Shown here: piece after piece, positions 38,105 to 45,858 of the stretch
How the letters are laid out: each line of letters opens with the position of its first letter
How positions within the stretch are numbered: the first letter of the stretch is position 1
Assembly (NCBI RefSeq): GCF_000761215.1
Contig: NZ_CP009438.1
Span: forward strand, 2,003,501-2,067,500
Direction: 5' to 3'
Length of the DNA stretch: 64,000 bases
Source: Streptomyces glaucescens
GTDB lineage: Bacteria; Actinomycetota; Actinomycetes; Streptomycetales; Streptomycetaceae
Notes under the pieces: generated by a model
The model's input: the letters and a program-made list of their open reading frames with translations, nothing else
Database searches by the model: none
What the model was told of the DNA's origin: nothing
Position numbers and translations under genes: made by a program

Positions 38105-38110
38105 AACGTA
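38105..38110 (-). promoter_or_regulatory. -10 element, probable leaderless start of the amidohydrolase
   Basis: Minus strand TACGTT ends 6 nt before the ATG at 38098, fitting a leaderless transcript. Confidence 0.45.
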
Positions 38111-38233
38111 CGGCGGGGTGGTACCGCGTCGTGGGCCGAACCGCGCATCGGGTCCGGCCGGCCGCGGGATCCGCCGGGCACCCGGCCCGGCCCCACCACG
38201 GCCCGCCACCAGGTTCTGCGAAAGGGGCCCGGC

Positions 38234-39172
38234 ATGCTGGTAGGCACCTGGAATCTGGAGAACCTCTACCGGCCCGGCGGGCTGTTCGGCCCGCGGGACC
38301 GGCCCGCGTACGACACCAAGCTCGCCGCCCTCGCCGCCGTGATCACCGAGCTGGACCCGGACCTGCTGGGGCTCCAGGAGATCGGCGAGCCGGTGGCCCT
38401 GGCCGACCTGGCCGGCCTGCTGGACGGCGAGTGGCACACCGCGGTGTCCGCGCATCCCGACCCCCGGGGCATCCGGGTGGGTTTCCTCAGCCGTACGCCG
38501 CTGCGCCCGCTGGCCGACACGACGGCGTTCCCGGACCCGCTGCGCCCGGTGCAGACGGACGACACGGGACGGACCGCGCAGGCGGCCGGGCGCGGGCTGC
38601 TGGCCGTGGCGACGGAGGGCGTGAGCGTCGCGGTCGCCCATCTGAAGTCGAAGCTGCTGACCTACCCGGTCAACCGCTTCCAGCCGCACGACGAGGGGGA
38701 ACGCGCCCGCTACGGCGCCTACGCGCTGCAGCGGCGGGCCGCCGAGGCGACGGCGCTGCGCGCGCTGGCCGACGCGCTGCTCGGGGGCGACGGCCGGGAG
38801 CGTGACGTGGTGGTGCTGGGCGACCTCAACGACGAGGTGCAGGCGGCGACCACCCAGATCCTGCTCGGGCCGCCCGGCTCGGAGGCCGGCACCGGCGGCT
38901 TCGACCGGCCCGACCTGGGCGACGGGGCCCGGCTGTGGAACGTGGCCCCGTTCATCCCCGCCGGGCAGCGCTATTCGCGGGTCCGGTCCGGACGCCGCGA
39001 ACTCATCGACCACGTGCTGCTCAGCCACCGCCTGGTCCACCGGGTGACGGCCGCGGGCACCGGGCTGCCCGGCGAGACGGCCCCCCGGCTGCCCTCGGTC
39101 GAGGGGGACCCGGCGGGCCGCCGGGACGCACCGGGCTCGGACCACGCGCCGGTGTGGGTACGGATCGGATAG
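38234..39172 (+). CDS. Endonuclease/exonuclease/phosphatase family protein
   Basis: A 312-residue EEP-fold hydrolase (DNase I/AP endonuclease/inositol phosphatase superfamily). The catalytic layout is visible: GTWNLENLY (Asn) at the start, LDPDLLGLQEIGEP (metal-binding Glu) near residue 45, VAVAHLKSK in the middle, VVVLGDLNDEVQ (Asp-x-Asn) near 195, RELIDHVLLSH and the final GSDHAPVWV (Asp-His). Substrate unknown: nucleic acid or phosphoester. AAAGGGG lies 6 nt before the ATG. No signal peptide. Confidence 0.88.
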   Translation: MLVGTWNLENLYRPGGLFGPRDRPAYDTKLAALAAVITELDPDLLGLQEIGEPVALADLAGLLDGEWHTAVSAHPDPRGIRVGFLSRTPLRPLADTTAFPDPLRPVQTDDTGRTAQAAGRGLLAVATEGVSVAVAHLKSKLLTYPVNRFQPHDEGERARYGAYALQRRAAEATALRALADALLGGDGRERDVVVLGDLNDEVQAATTQILLGPPGSEAGTGGFDRPDLGDGARLWNVAPFIPAGQRYSRVRSGRRELIDHVLLSHRLVHRVTAAGTGLPGETAPRLPSVEGDPAGRRDAPGSDHAPVWVRIG

Positions 39173-39277
39173 TCCGGCGGACGGTGGCCGGCACCCCCTT
39201 CCCGGGGCGGGGCCGGCCGGGCCCGCCCCGGCCGGCGCCGGGGGCGTCCGCTCCGCGGGGCGGCTCGGGCACGCGCT

Positions 39278-40081
39278 TCACGCGCGCGTGCAAGGCGCGC
39301 ACTGCGCGCGGGCCTCCTCCACGCGCGCGTCGAGGAGTGTCTCCGCCGCCGTGACCGCGGCCCCCAGGGCGTCCGGGTCCGCCGGGCCCAGCGACGCGAC
39401 GATCTCGTCGACGCCCCGCAGTCCCGCCCGCTCCAGCAGCCGCTTCTCGTTGGTGATCCACTCGCCCCTGGCCGCCAGCACGGCGTGGCCCGCCTGGGTC
39501 GCGGCGACGGCGAGCGCGCCGGCGAGTTCGGTGCGGCGCCCGGCGGGGGCGTGGTTGGCCCGGGCGTAGGCGAGGGTCGCGCGGGCGGTGCCGTGCCAGC
39601 GGTCGGCGGCGGAGCGGCGGAGCCGGTCCGGGTAGCGGCCGGGACGCGGCGGGGTGCCGCGCAGGGGCCGGTTGACCGCGAGTTCGGCGACGACCAGGTA
39701 GCTGGGGATCCCGGCGAGGTGGAACAGCAGCGGCTCGACCCGGAACCGCCCCTGCTCGGCCTCGGCCAGCTCGTGCTCGACCACGTCGAGGTCCCGGTAG
39801 TGGACGTCCACCCGGCGGCCGTCGACGGTCAGCCAGCCGCCTCCGTTGAACACGCCGCCGCCCCAGCCTCCGACCTCGGAGATCTCGCCCTCCCAGCCGA
39901 CCGCGCGCAGGTCGGCGGGGTCGAAGGGGCCCCGGTAGTAGATGCCGAGGTCCCAGTCGCTGTCCGCGCGGTGGGTGCCCTGGGCGCGGGAGCCGCCGAG
40001 GGAGACGGCCTCGACGGTGGGGAGGGCGGCGAGGCGGTCGGCGACGGTGTCGAGGAAGGCCGAGTCGGTGAGGGCGGGCAT
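39278..40081 (-). CDS. Nucleotidyltransferase-domain protein
   Basis: A 267-residue protein of the DNA polymerase beta-like nucleotidyltransferase superfamily. The motif GGSRAQGTHRADSDWDLGIYY near residue 29-49 holds the GS box and the DxD metal pair; the third acidic residue is in RRVDVHYRD near 108. The C-terminal half is helical and resembles the partner region of aminoglycoside- or MNT-type transferases. Substrate unknown; a resistance role cannot be claimed. Start ATG 40081 precedes the conserved helix LTDSAFLDTVADRLAAL. Confidence 0.82.
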   Translation of the reverse strand: MPALTDSAFLDTVADRLAALPTVEAVSLGGSRAQGTHRADSDWDLGIYYRGPFDPADLRAVGWEGEISEVGGWGGGVFNGGGWLTVDGRRVDVHYRDLDVVEHELAEAEQGRFRVEPLLFHLAGIPSYLVVAELAVNRPLRGTPPRPGRYPDRLRRSAADRWHGTARATLAYARANHAPAGRRTELAGALAVAATQAGHAVLAARGEWITNEKRLLERAGLRGVDEIVASLGPADPDALGAAVTAAETLLDARVEEARAQCAPCTRA

Positions 40082-40211
40082 CGGCGGCTCCGAGGGCTGC
40101 GAGGCTTCGGCGGCACGGCTGGCGGAGGCAGCGTAGCCGGGGCCCGTCAGCCGCGGGAGTCCGAGGGCCGCCGCGGTGGGCGCACCCCGGCGGGGCGGTA
40201 CGGGGGGCCGA

Positions 40212-40234
40212 TTGTCAGTGGGGCGCGTTATCAA
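40212..40234 (+). promoter_or_regulatory. RecA-NDp/PafBC-like promoter upstream of 40283 operon
   Basis: TTGTCAGTG (40212-40220) is a perfect -35 block, followed after 8 nt by TATCAA (40229-40234), which lacks the final T of TAnnnT. It would give a leader of about 42-45 nt for the 40283 gene. Confidence 0.55.
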
Positions 40235-40282
40235 TGAAGTCGTCACGCAGTGTGAGGAAGGCAAGGGTTCAGGGGGACAGGG

Positions 40283-40735
40283 ATGACGACGCAGGACAGG
40301 TCGCGCGACGGCCGGCCGCAGCGGCTCCGGCCGGCCCGGACGCAGGTGTCGGTGGCCGGGCTGCGGGCCAGGGGATGGACCGCCGCGCTGGTGCGCCAGC
40401 TCCTCGGCGAGCCCGACGTGCTGCGCCCGCACCCGCTCTTCCGCACCGCCCGGCAGATCGGCCTCTACCGGCTGGAGCGCGTGGAAGCCGCCGAACGCGG
40501 CGAGGAGTTCCGCGCGGTGGCGGCCGCCGCCGCCCGGCGCTCGGCCGCGGCCCGCACGGCCGCCCTGCGCAGGCGCCGGATCCCCCGCCGCCCGGGCCCG
40601 GCCGGCCTCGGTGACGACGACGCGCATCGGCGTGCGGGGGGTCCGGGCCGAATTCGGATGCGGGCCCGGTGCGGGACACCGGATGATCGGCCGAGGTCCC
40701 GCCGTACGTCCCGACAGATCCAGGAGCGCCCGTGA
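40283..40735 (+). CDS. Hypothetical basic protein, first gene of a coupled operon
   Basis: A 150-residue, Arg-rich protein of unknown function. Its N-terminal half is globular: LRPARTQVSVAGLRARGWTAALVRQLLGEPDVLRPH then FRTARQIGLYRLERVEAAER (two helix-like blocks recalling a short DNA-binding or MerR-like fold; inference). The C-terminal third is disordered and Arg-rich. An AGGGGGACAGGG ribosome site precedes the ATG. Its stop overlaps the RidA start (GTGA), and a DNA-damage-like promoter lies upstream. Confidence 0.68.
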   Translation: MTTQDRSRDGRPQRLRPARTQVSVAGLRARGWTAALVRQLLGEPDVLRPHPLFRTARQIGLYRLERVEAAERGEEFRAVAAAAARRSAAARTAALRRRRIPRRPGPAGLGDDDAHRRAGGPGRIRMRARCGTPDDRPRSRRTSRQIQERP

Positions 40736-41145
40736 TCCAGCGCGTCACCGTCCCCGGCCTCTTCCCACCGCCGCGGTACTCCCACGCCTCCGTGGTGGAG
40801 GCCGGCACGAGACTGGCGTTCCTCGCCGGGGCCGTGCCGCTCGACGCGGAGGGCAGGCTGGTCGGCGAGGGCGATCCGGTGCGGCAGGCGGAGCAGGTGA
40901 TCGCCAATCTCGAACGCCAGCTGAGTGCCGTGGGCAGCGACGTGACGCGGGTGGTGGCGACCGACGTGTACGTGGTGAGCGACGATCCCGCCGTGCTGTC
41001 CGCGGTGTGGGACGTGGTCACCGCCTCCGGGCTGAGCGCCGGACCGCACTCGTCGACCCTCGTGGGCGTGGCCTGCCTCGGCTACACCGGGCAGCTCGTG
41101 GAGATCACGGCCACCGCCGTGGTCCCCGGGGAGGTGCGTCCGTGA
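40732..41145 (+). CDS. RidA family protein (enamine/imine deaminase)
   Basis: A 137-residue RidA/YjgF-fold protein. Characteristic segments are YSHASVVEAGTRLAFLAGAVPLDAEG, the VRQAEQVIANLERQL helix, VVATDVYVVS and GPHSSTLVGVACLGYTGQLVEITATAVV. The usual catalytic Arg of the RidA subgroup (R in RP-A-R) is not clear: the position reads GPHSSTLVGV, so it may belong to a non-RidA Rid subgroup with another function. It is coupled by 4-bp overlaps to the genes before and after. Confidence 0.87.
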   Translation: MIQRVTVPGLFPPPRYSHASVVEAGTRLAFLAGAVPLDAEGRLVGEGDPVRQAEQVIANLERQLSAVGSDVTRVVATDVYVVSDDPAVLSAVWDVVTASGLSAGPHSSTLVGVACLGYTGQLVEITATAVVPGEVRP

Positions 41146-41603
41146 CGCCGGCCGTGGTGATCCGCCGGGCCGCCGCGGCCGACGCCCGGCCCGCCGCCGA
41201 CGTATGGCTGCGGTCCTTCGCCGCCGCACTGCCCGGGGTGGTGCGGGCCCACTCCGACGACGAGGTCCGCGACTGGTTCCGGCGCGTGGTGGTGCCCCGG
41301 CACGAGACCTGGGTGGCCGAGGCGGCGGACGGGCTGACCGGGGTGATGGTGCTCGCCGGGGCGGAGCTGTCGCAGCTGTACCTCGACCCCGGCTGGCGCG
41401 GGCGCGGTCTGGGCGACCGGTTCGTCGCGCTGGCCAAGGAGCGCCGGCCGGAGGGTCTCGAGCTGTGGACCTTCCAGGTCAACGGACCCGCCCGGCGCTT
41501 CTACGAGCGGCACGGCTTCGTCGCGGCCGAGTGGACGGACGGCAGCGGGAACGAGGAACGGGAGCCGGACGTGCGCTACGTCTGGCGCCCGCGCGCCGCG
41601 TAG
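41142..41603 (+). CDS. GNAT family N-acetyltransferase
   Basis: A 153-residue GNAT-fold acetyltransferase. The acetyl-CoA loop is LSQLYLDPGWRGRGLGDRFVALAKERRPEG (motif A, Q/R-x-x-G-x-G/A near residue 87), followed by LWTFQVNGPARRFYERHGFVAAEWTDGSG (motif B). The substrate is unknown. The GTG overlaps the RidA stop by 4 bp; the three genes 40283-41603 therefore form one coupled operon. Confidence 0.9.
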   Translation: MTPAVVIRRAAAADARPAADVWLRSFAAALPGVVRAHSDDEVRDWFRRVVVPRHETWVAEAADGLTGVMVLAGAELSQLYLDPGWRGRGLGDRFVALAKERRPEGLELWTFQVNGPARRFYERHGFVAAEWTDGSGNEEREPDVRYVWRPRAA

Positions 41604-41840
41604 CCGGTCCCCGACCCGCCGTCCGGCGGTGACGCCCCGCCGGAGCCGGCCGCCGCGGTGGGGGCCGGCGCTGCACGCCGGTCTGGGCGGGCGTACGCGT
41701 CCGTCGCCGCGGCCGGCAGCTCCGCGGCCCCGGTGGCGCCCGCGCTGTCCCCGGGCCCGGGCCACGACCCGCGGCTCGCTGCCCGGCCAGGCAGGATGCG
41801 CACGAGGGCGCGGTTCCGCGTGCGCTTCCTCGTGCGGGCC

Positions 41841-42581
41841 CTATGTCCGGCCCGGAAGTCCGGCCGTGGCCGCCGCCGTGCGCAGCACCTCCCGCAGCAT
41901 CGCGGGGGTGAGGCGGCCGGTGAAGGTGTTGCGCTGGCTCACGTGGAAACAGCCGAAGAGGTCGAGGCCGCCGGGGCCCTCGGCGCCGCCCGGTCCCCCG
42001 GCGCCGGCGGGAGCGGAGAGCCGGACGTGGGCACCGTGCCCGAACGCCGGGCGCGGTCGCGGCACGGTCCAGCCCGCCTCGGCGAACGCGGGCAGCGCGG
42101 CCTGCCAGCCGAAGGCGCCGAGCACGACCACGGTGCGCAGCGTGGGCCGCAGCAGTCGCAGTTCCTGGACGAGCCAGGAACGGCAGGTGTCCCGCTCCCC
42201 CGGGGTCGGCTTGTTCTCGGGCGGCGCGCAGTGCACGGGCGCGGTGACGCGGACGCCGTACAGCTCCAGGCCGTCGCCGGGCCGCACGGAGGTGGGCTGG
42301 GAGGCGAGGCCCACGTCGTGCAGCGCCTGGTAGAGCACGTCCCCCGAGCGGTCGCCGGTGAACATCCGGCCGGTGCGGTTGCCGCCGTGCGCGGCCGGGG
42401 CGAGACCGACGATCAGCAGCCGGGCGTCCCCCGGGCCGAAGCCCGGGACGGGACGGCCCCAGTACGTCCAGTCGGCGAACGCGGCTCGCTTGGTGCGGGC
42501 CACCTCCTCCCGCCAGGCGACCAGCCGTGGGCAGGCGGCACATCCCGCGATCCGTGCGTCCAGGTCGGCCAGGCTGTCCAT
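41841..42581 (-). CDS. Family 5 uracil-DNA glycosylase (UdgB-like)
   Basis: A 246-residue base-excision repair enzyme. Motifs fit family 5 (UDGb): CAACPRLVAWREEVA (iron-sulfur cysteines near residue 14-18), the active-site loop GLAPAAHGGNRTGRMFTGDRSG, HCAPPENKPTPGERDTC with further cluster cysteines, and FHVSQRNTFTGRLTP as motif 3. Loss of the usual motif-1 Asp in favour of Ala (GLAPAAHGG) is normal for this family, which removes uracil, hypoxanthine and other deaminated bases. The gene is probably leaderless (TACCGT 6 nt upstream). Confidence 0.9.
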   Translation of the reverse strand: MDSLADLDARIAGCAACPRLVAWREEVARTKRAAFADWTYWGRPVPGFGPGDARLLIVGLAPAAHGGNRTGRMFTGDRSGDVLYQALHDVGLASQPTSVRPGDGLELYGVRVTAPVHCAPPENKPTPGERDTCRSWLVQELRLLRPTLRTVVVLGAFGWQAALPAFAEAGWTVPRPRPAFGHGAHVRLSAPAGAGGPGGAEGPGGLDLFGCFHVSQRNTFTGRLTPAMLREVLRTAAATAGLPGRT

Positions 42582-42587
42582 GCCTCA

Positions 42588-42611
42588 ACGGTACGGGCGC
42601 GGAGTTAAGGT
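42588..42611. promoter_or_regulatory. Back-to-back -10 elements of udg and the S4 gene
   Basis: Minus strand TACCGT (42593-42588) is 6 nt before the UDG ATG. Plus strand TAAGGT (42606-42611) is 6 nt before the S4-protein ATG. The whole divergent intergenic region is only 36 bp. Confidence 0.5.
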
Positions 42612-42617
42612 CGGGGC

Positions 42618-43388
42618 ATGGCTTCCGAGCGTACGGACAGGAACAGGGGCGACGGCCGCAGCGGGAACCGCCGGCACGGCACGGACGGCGCAGACGGCCG
42701 CGGGCCGGACGGTACGGCCCTCGCCGGCCCGCGAGAGGCGCAGGTGCCTGCGCCGGCGTCGGCCGAGCCGGCCGCCGCGGACGCCCCGGACACCGCCGCG
42801 TATGCCGCCGTGGACGGCGGCACCCGGTCACCCGGCGCCGAGGCCGACGGCGGCGGCAACGACGAGGGCAACGGCGAAGGCGAGGGCCGCACCGTGGAGG
42901 CGCAGGCCCCCGCCGTGGACCCCAAGGTCGCCGCCGCGATCGCCGCCGCCGAGGCCGCCGCCCCGGCGAACGGGGAGACCGTGCGCATCGACAGCTGGAT
43001 CTGGGCGGTCCGGCTCATCAAGAGCCGTTCCCTGGGCTCAGCCGCCTGCAAGGGCGGGCACGTCCGGGTGAACGGTGAGCGGGTCAAGCCCGCCCATGCC
43101 GTGCGGGTCGGCGACGAGGTGCGCCTTCGGCAGGAGGGCCGGGAGCGGATCGTGGTCGTCAAGCGCCTGATCCGCAAGCGGGTCGGAGCCCCGGTGGCCG
43201 TGCAGTGCTACGTCGACAACAGCCCGCCGCCCCCGCCCCGCGAGGCCGTGGCCCCCGCCGGTGTCCGCGACCGCGGCGCCGGCCGTCCGACCAAGCGCGA
43301 CCGCCGGGAGCTGGAACGCCTCCGCGGCCTCAAGGGCTTCGGCTTCGGAGGCCACGCGACCCCGGGGGGCCGCCCCGCGGAGCGCTGA
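42618..43388 (+). CDS. S4 RNA-binding domain protein (HslR/Hsp15-like)
   Basis: A 256-residue protein. The S4 domain lies at about 118-175 (VRIDSWIWAVRLIKSRSLGS, ACKGGHVRVNGERVKPAHAVRVGDEVRL), followed by VVVKRLIRKRVGAPVAVQCYVDNSPPPPPRE and a basic tail with RPTKRDRRELERLRGLKGF. Hsp15-type proteins bind stalled 50S-tRNA complexes after heat shock. The first 110 residues are low complexity (Ala/Gly/Asp/Glu) and not part of the fold; the -10 placed 6 nt before this ATG supports the long start, otherwise a shorter form is possible. Confidence 0.85.
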   Translation: MASERTDRNRGDGRSGNRRHGTDGADGRGPDGTALAGPREAQVPAPASAEPAAADAPDTAAYAAVDGGTRSPGAEADGGGNDEGNGEGEGRTVEAQAPAVDPKVAAAIAAAEAAAPANGETVRIDSWIWAVRLIKSRSLGSAACKGGHVRVNGERVKPAHAVRVGDEVRLRQEGRERIVVVKRLIRKRVGAPVAVQCYVDNSPPPPPREAVAPAGVRDRGAGRPTKRDRRELERLRGLKGFGFGGHATPGGRPAER

Positions 43389-43476
43389 CCGCACGGTCAC
43401 GACGTCCACCGGGAGGAGGGAGAAAGACCCGCTCGCCGAGGAGACGGACCCGCGTGCCGGCGGCGATCTCGTGGCC

Positions 43477-44166
43477 CTACGGTTCGCCCCTCAGCGGCAC
43501 CGCCCTCACCCAGGTCCGGTCGTCCGTGAGGTACCGGTCCACCGTGAGCCCCGCCTCTGCCAGTGCCTCCTCGAACTGCTCCTCGGTCAGGGGCCGGGCC
43601 CGGAACGTCTGGGTCCAGGTCGCGTCCGGGAACTCGTACTCCGCGCGCACCGAACGCAGGCCGTCCCCGACCGGGTCCGACGCCACGATCCGCACGGTGA
43701 ACCCGCTGGGGTCGACCCGCTCGCGCGGGACTTTCGTGTGGTAGTCCTCGCCCTCCCGCTGGATCAGCACGCAGCCGTCCGGCGCCACGTGCCGCAGGCA
43801 GGTCCGCAGCAGTCCGCGCCGCACCCGCGTGTCCCCGGTGTGCACGAGGAACGAGGCCAGCAGCACCGCGTCGAACGTCTCGCCCAGGTCCAGGTCCTCG
43901 ATCGGACTGAGGACCGTACGCGCCCCGCGGACGCGCTCCAGCATCTCGGGGGACTCGTCGACCGCCGTCACCCGGTACCCCCGCGCCAGAAGCGGGTGCG
44001 TCATCCGGCCCACCCCGCTGCCCAGCTCGAGCACGCTCGCTCCCGCCGGGACCGCGGAGGCGATGATGTCCGGCTCGGGCCCGGCCGGCAGGCGTGCGTA
44101 GAGCTCGACCGCGCAGCCGTCCGGGGTGATCGCGCCGGGCCCCGTCCCCTGATGCCCCGCTCGCAT
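43477..44166 (-). CDS. Class I SAM-dependent methyltransferase
   Basis: A 229-residue methyltransferase. Motif I is GASVLELGSGVGRMTHPLLARGYRV near residue 40, followed by TAVDESPEMLERVRGARTV, the FDAVLLASFLVHTGD post-I motif, and APDGCVLIQREGEDYH. The pattern fits small-molecule methyltransferases; substrate unknown. ATG 44166 has GGAG 6 nt upstream and is preferred to ATG 44178. It is divergent from a DUF6343 gene. Confidence 0.83.
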   Translation of the reverse strand: MRAGHQGTGPGAITPDGCAVELYARLPAGPEPDIIASAVPAGASVLELGSGVGRMTHPLLARGYRVTAVDESPEMLERVRGARTVLSPIEDLDLGETFDAVLLASFLVHTGDTRVRRGLLRTCLRHVAPDGCVLIQREGEDYHTKVPRERVDPSGFTVRIVASDPVGDGLRSVRAEYEFPDATWTQTFRARPLTEEQFEEALAEAGLTVDRYLTDDRTWVRAVPLRGEP

Positions 44167-44328
44167 TCTCTGCTCCATGCCCGCCCAACGCCCCGTCCCC
44201 GCACACCCGTTCCCCTCAGCCTCCGGACCACCCGTTCGAGTGACGGCGCGCTTGTCAAACCCCTGGCCGGGGCGTCGGTGCCGCGCTGGAGCGCCGCCGG
44301 ACACGGGAGTACGTTGCAGGGAGGAACG

Positions 44329-44604
44329 GTGGTCCGGATGCGTACAGGCAGTGAGCCGAGGACGGCGCGCAGTGCCCTGCGGGCGCGGTTCTGGCTGAGC
44401 GTGTGGGGGCTGGTCTGGGCGGTCTTCGGCACGGCGGCGTTCGCGCTGGCCGGGCGGACCGGCTGGGCCGTCGCCTGCGGAGTGCTGTGGCTGGTCGTCA
44501 CGGTCGACATGGCGGTGATCCTGCGGCACATCCGCCAGGGCCCGCACTACCAGCCCGGTCCCGACGTCCCGCCGTACCGGCCTCCGGAGGGGCCGGCGCC
44601 CTGA
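44329..44604 (+). CDS. DUF6343 family small membrane protein
   Basis: A 91-residue protein with two membrane spans (FWLSVWGLVWAVFGTAAFALA and GWAVACGVLWLVVTVDMAVIL) and a Pro-rich C-terminus (HYQPGPDVPPYRPPEGP). It matches a streptomycete family of unknown function, DUF6343 as I recall. The GTG at 44329 follows GGGAGG by 4 nt; ATG 44338 is the alternative. It converges with the TPR gene, 23 bp between stops. Confidence 0.75.
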   Translation: MVRMRTGSEPRTARSALRARFWLSVWGLVWAVFGTAAFALAGRTGWAVACGVLWLVVTVDMAVILRHIRQGPHYQPGPDVPPYRPPEGPAP

Positions 44605-44627
44605 GGGCCGGTCGGGACGAGCCCGCC

Positions 44628-45005
44628 TCAGTCGAAGCGCGCCGCCTTCAGGTACTCCGGGTTCGGGTCCAGCGCGGCCGCCAGCCGGAAGTGGCGTCTG
44701 GCCTGGTCGGGGCGGCCCTGCCGCTCATAGGTGCGGGCGAGCGCGAAGTGCGCGAACGCGTTGTCCGGTTCGCGTTCCAGCACGATGGTGAACTCGAGTT
44801 CGGCAGGGCGCAGTTGCGCGGCCGCGAAGAAGGCGCGGGCGCGCAGCAGCCGGGCCGCGGTGTTCTCGGGGTGCGCGGCGATCACGCCGTCGAGCAGCTT
44901 CACCGCGCCCCGCGGGTCCCGCGCGGCGAGCAGCTGCTCGGCGGCGCGGAAGTCGATGACGTGCGTCTCCGGAGAGCGTCCGGTCGAACCGCTGGTCTCG
45001 GGCAC
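44628..45005 (-). CDS. Tetratricopeptide repeat protein
   Basis: A 125-residue protein with about two and a half TPR units: DFRAAEQLLAARDPRGAVKLLDGVIAAHPENTAARLLRARAFF, then a second and third repeat ending in DQARRHFRLAAALDPNPEYL. TPRs mediate protein-protein contact; no catalytic domain is present. The GTG at 45005 has AAGGA 8-9 nt upstream. It is 50 bp downstream of coaE on the same strand and may be co-transcribed. Confidence 0.85.
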   Translation of the reverse strand: MPETSGSTGRSPETHVIDFRAAEQLLAARDPRGAVKLLDGVIAAHPENTAARLLRARAFFAAAQLRPAELEFTIVLEREPDNAFAHFALARTYERQGRPDQARRHFRLAAALDPNPEYLKAARFD

Positions 45006-45055
45006 GGCACATTCCTTCCCTGGCTGCGTCCGCTCAACGCCGCGACGGGGGCCGG

Positions 45056-45676
45056 TTATTCCCGCGCCGCGTCCTCGGGGGCACGGGCGCGGCGGACCAG
45101 CTCGGCCCATACGTCCCCGACCCGGCGCTCCAGCTCCGCCAGCGGCACGTCGTTGTCGATCACGATGTCCGCGATCTCACGGCGCTTCTCCCGGCTCGCC
45201 TGTGCCGCCATGCGCGCGCGGGCGTCCTCCTCGGTCATGCCGCGCAGCCGGACCAGCCGGTCGAGCTGGGTCTCCGGGGCGGCGTCGACGACGATCACCA
45301 CGTCGTAGAGCGGCGCCAGGCCGTTCTCCGTGAGCAGCGGCACGTCGTGCACCACGACGGCGTCCTCCGCGGCGGCGGCCTCCAGCTCGCGGGACCGGGC
45401 TCCGACGAGGGGGTGCACGATCGAGTTCAGGACGGCCAGCTTCTCCGGGTCGGCGAAGACGATGGAGCCGAGCCGGGGCCGGTCCAGGCCACCGTCCGGG
45501 GCCAGCACCTGCTCGCCGAAGGCCTCGACGACCGCGGCGAGCCCGGGGGTCCCCGGTGCCACGACCTCGCGCGCGATGCGGTCCGCGTCGATCAGCACCG
45601 CGCCGCGCTCCACGAGCAGGCGCGACACCTCGCTCTTGCCGGCGCCGATGCCTCCGGTCAGGCCCACAGTCAGCAT
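45056..45676 (-). CDS. coaE: Dephospho-CoA kinase
   Basis: Last step of CoA synthesis: phosphorylates the 3'-OH of dephospho-CoA. The 206-residue protein has the P-loop [17 protein letters not shown] at residue 5-21, [18 protein letters not shown] (substrate Asp), the [10 protein letters not shown] block, [31 protein letters not shown] (lid) and [16 protein letters not shown]. Length and order are typical. A -10 (TAAGCT) 7 nt before the ATG suggests a leaderless mRNA. Confidence 0.95.
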   Translation of the reverse strand: MLTVGLTGGIGAGKSEVSRLLVERGAVLIDADRIAREVVAPGTPGLAAVVEAFGEQVLAPDGGLDRPRLGSIVFADPEKLAVLNSIVHPLVGARSRELEAAAAEDAVVVHDVPLLTENGLAPLYDVVIVVDAAPETQLDRLVRLRGMTEEDARARMAAQASREKRREIADIVIDNDVPLAELERRVGDVWAELVRRARAPEDAARE

Positions 45677-45683
45677 GAGCGGA

Positions 45684-45689
45684 AGCTTA
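45684..45689 (-). promoter_or_regulatory. -10 element, probable leaderless start of coaE
   Basis: Minus strand TAAGCT ends 7 nt before the coaE ATG at 45676. Confidence 0.45.
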
Positions 45690-45858
45690 GGCCCTGCCGG
45701 TCACGACGCGAGCGGGCGGGGCCCACCCGGTTCACGGCCGCCCTCCCGCCCGGACGGGAGGCGCGGCGCCGTGCCGCGACCCCGCGACGTCGTACCGCGC
45801 CGTACCGCCTCCCTGCGACGCCGGACCGCGTCCCCGGGCCGCACCGCGTCCCCCCGCG

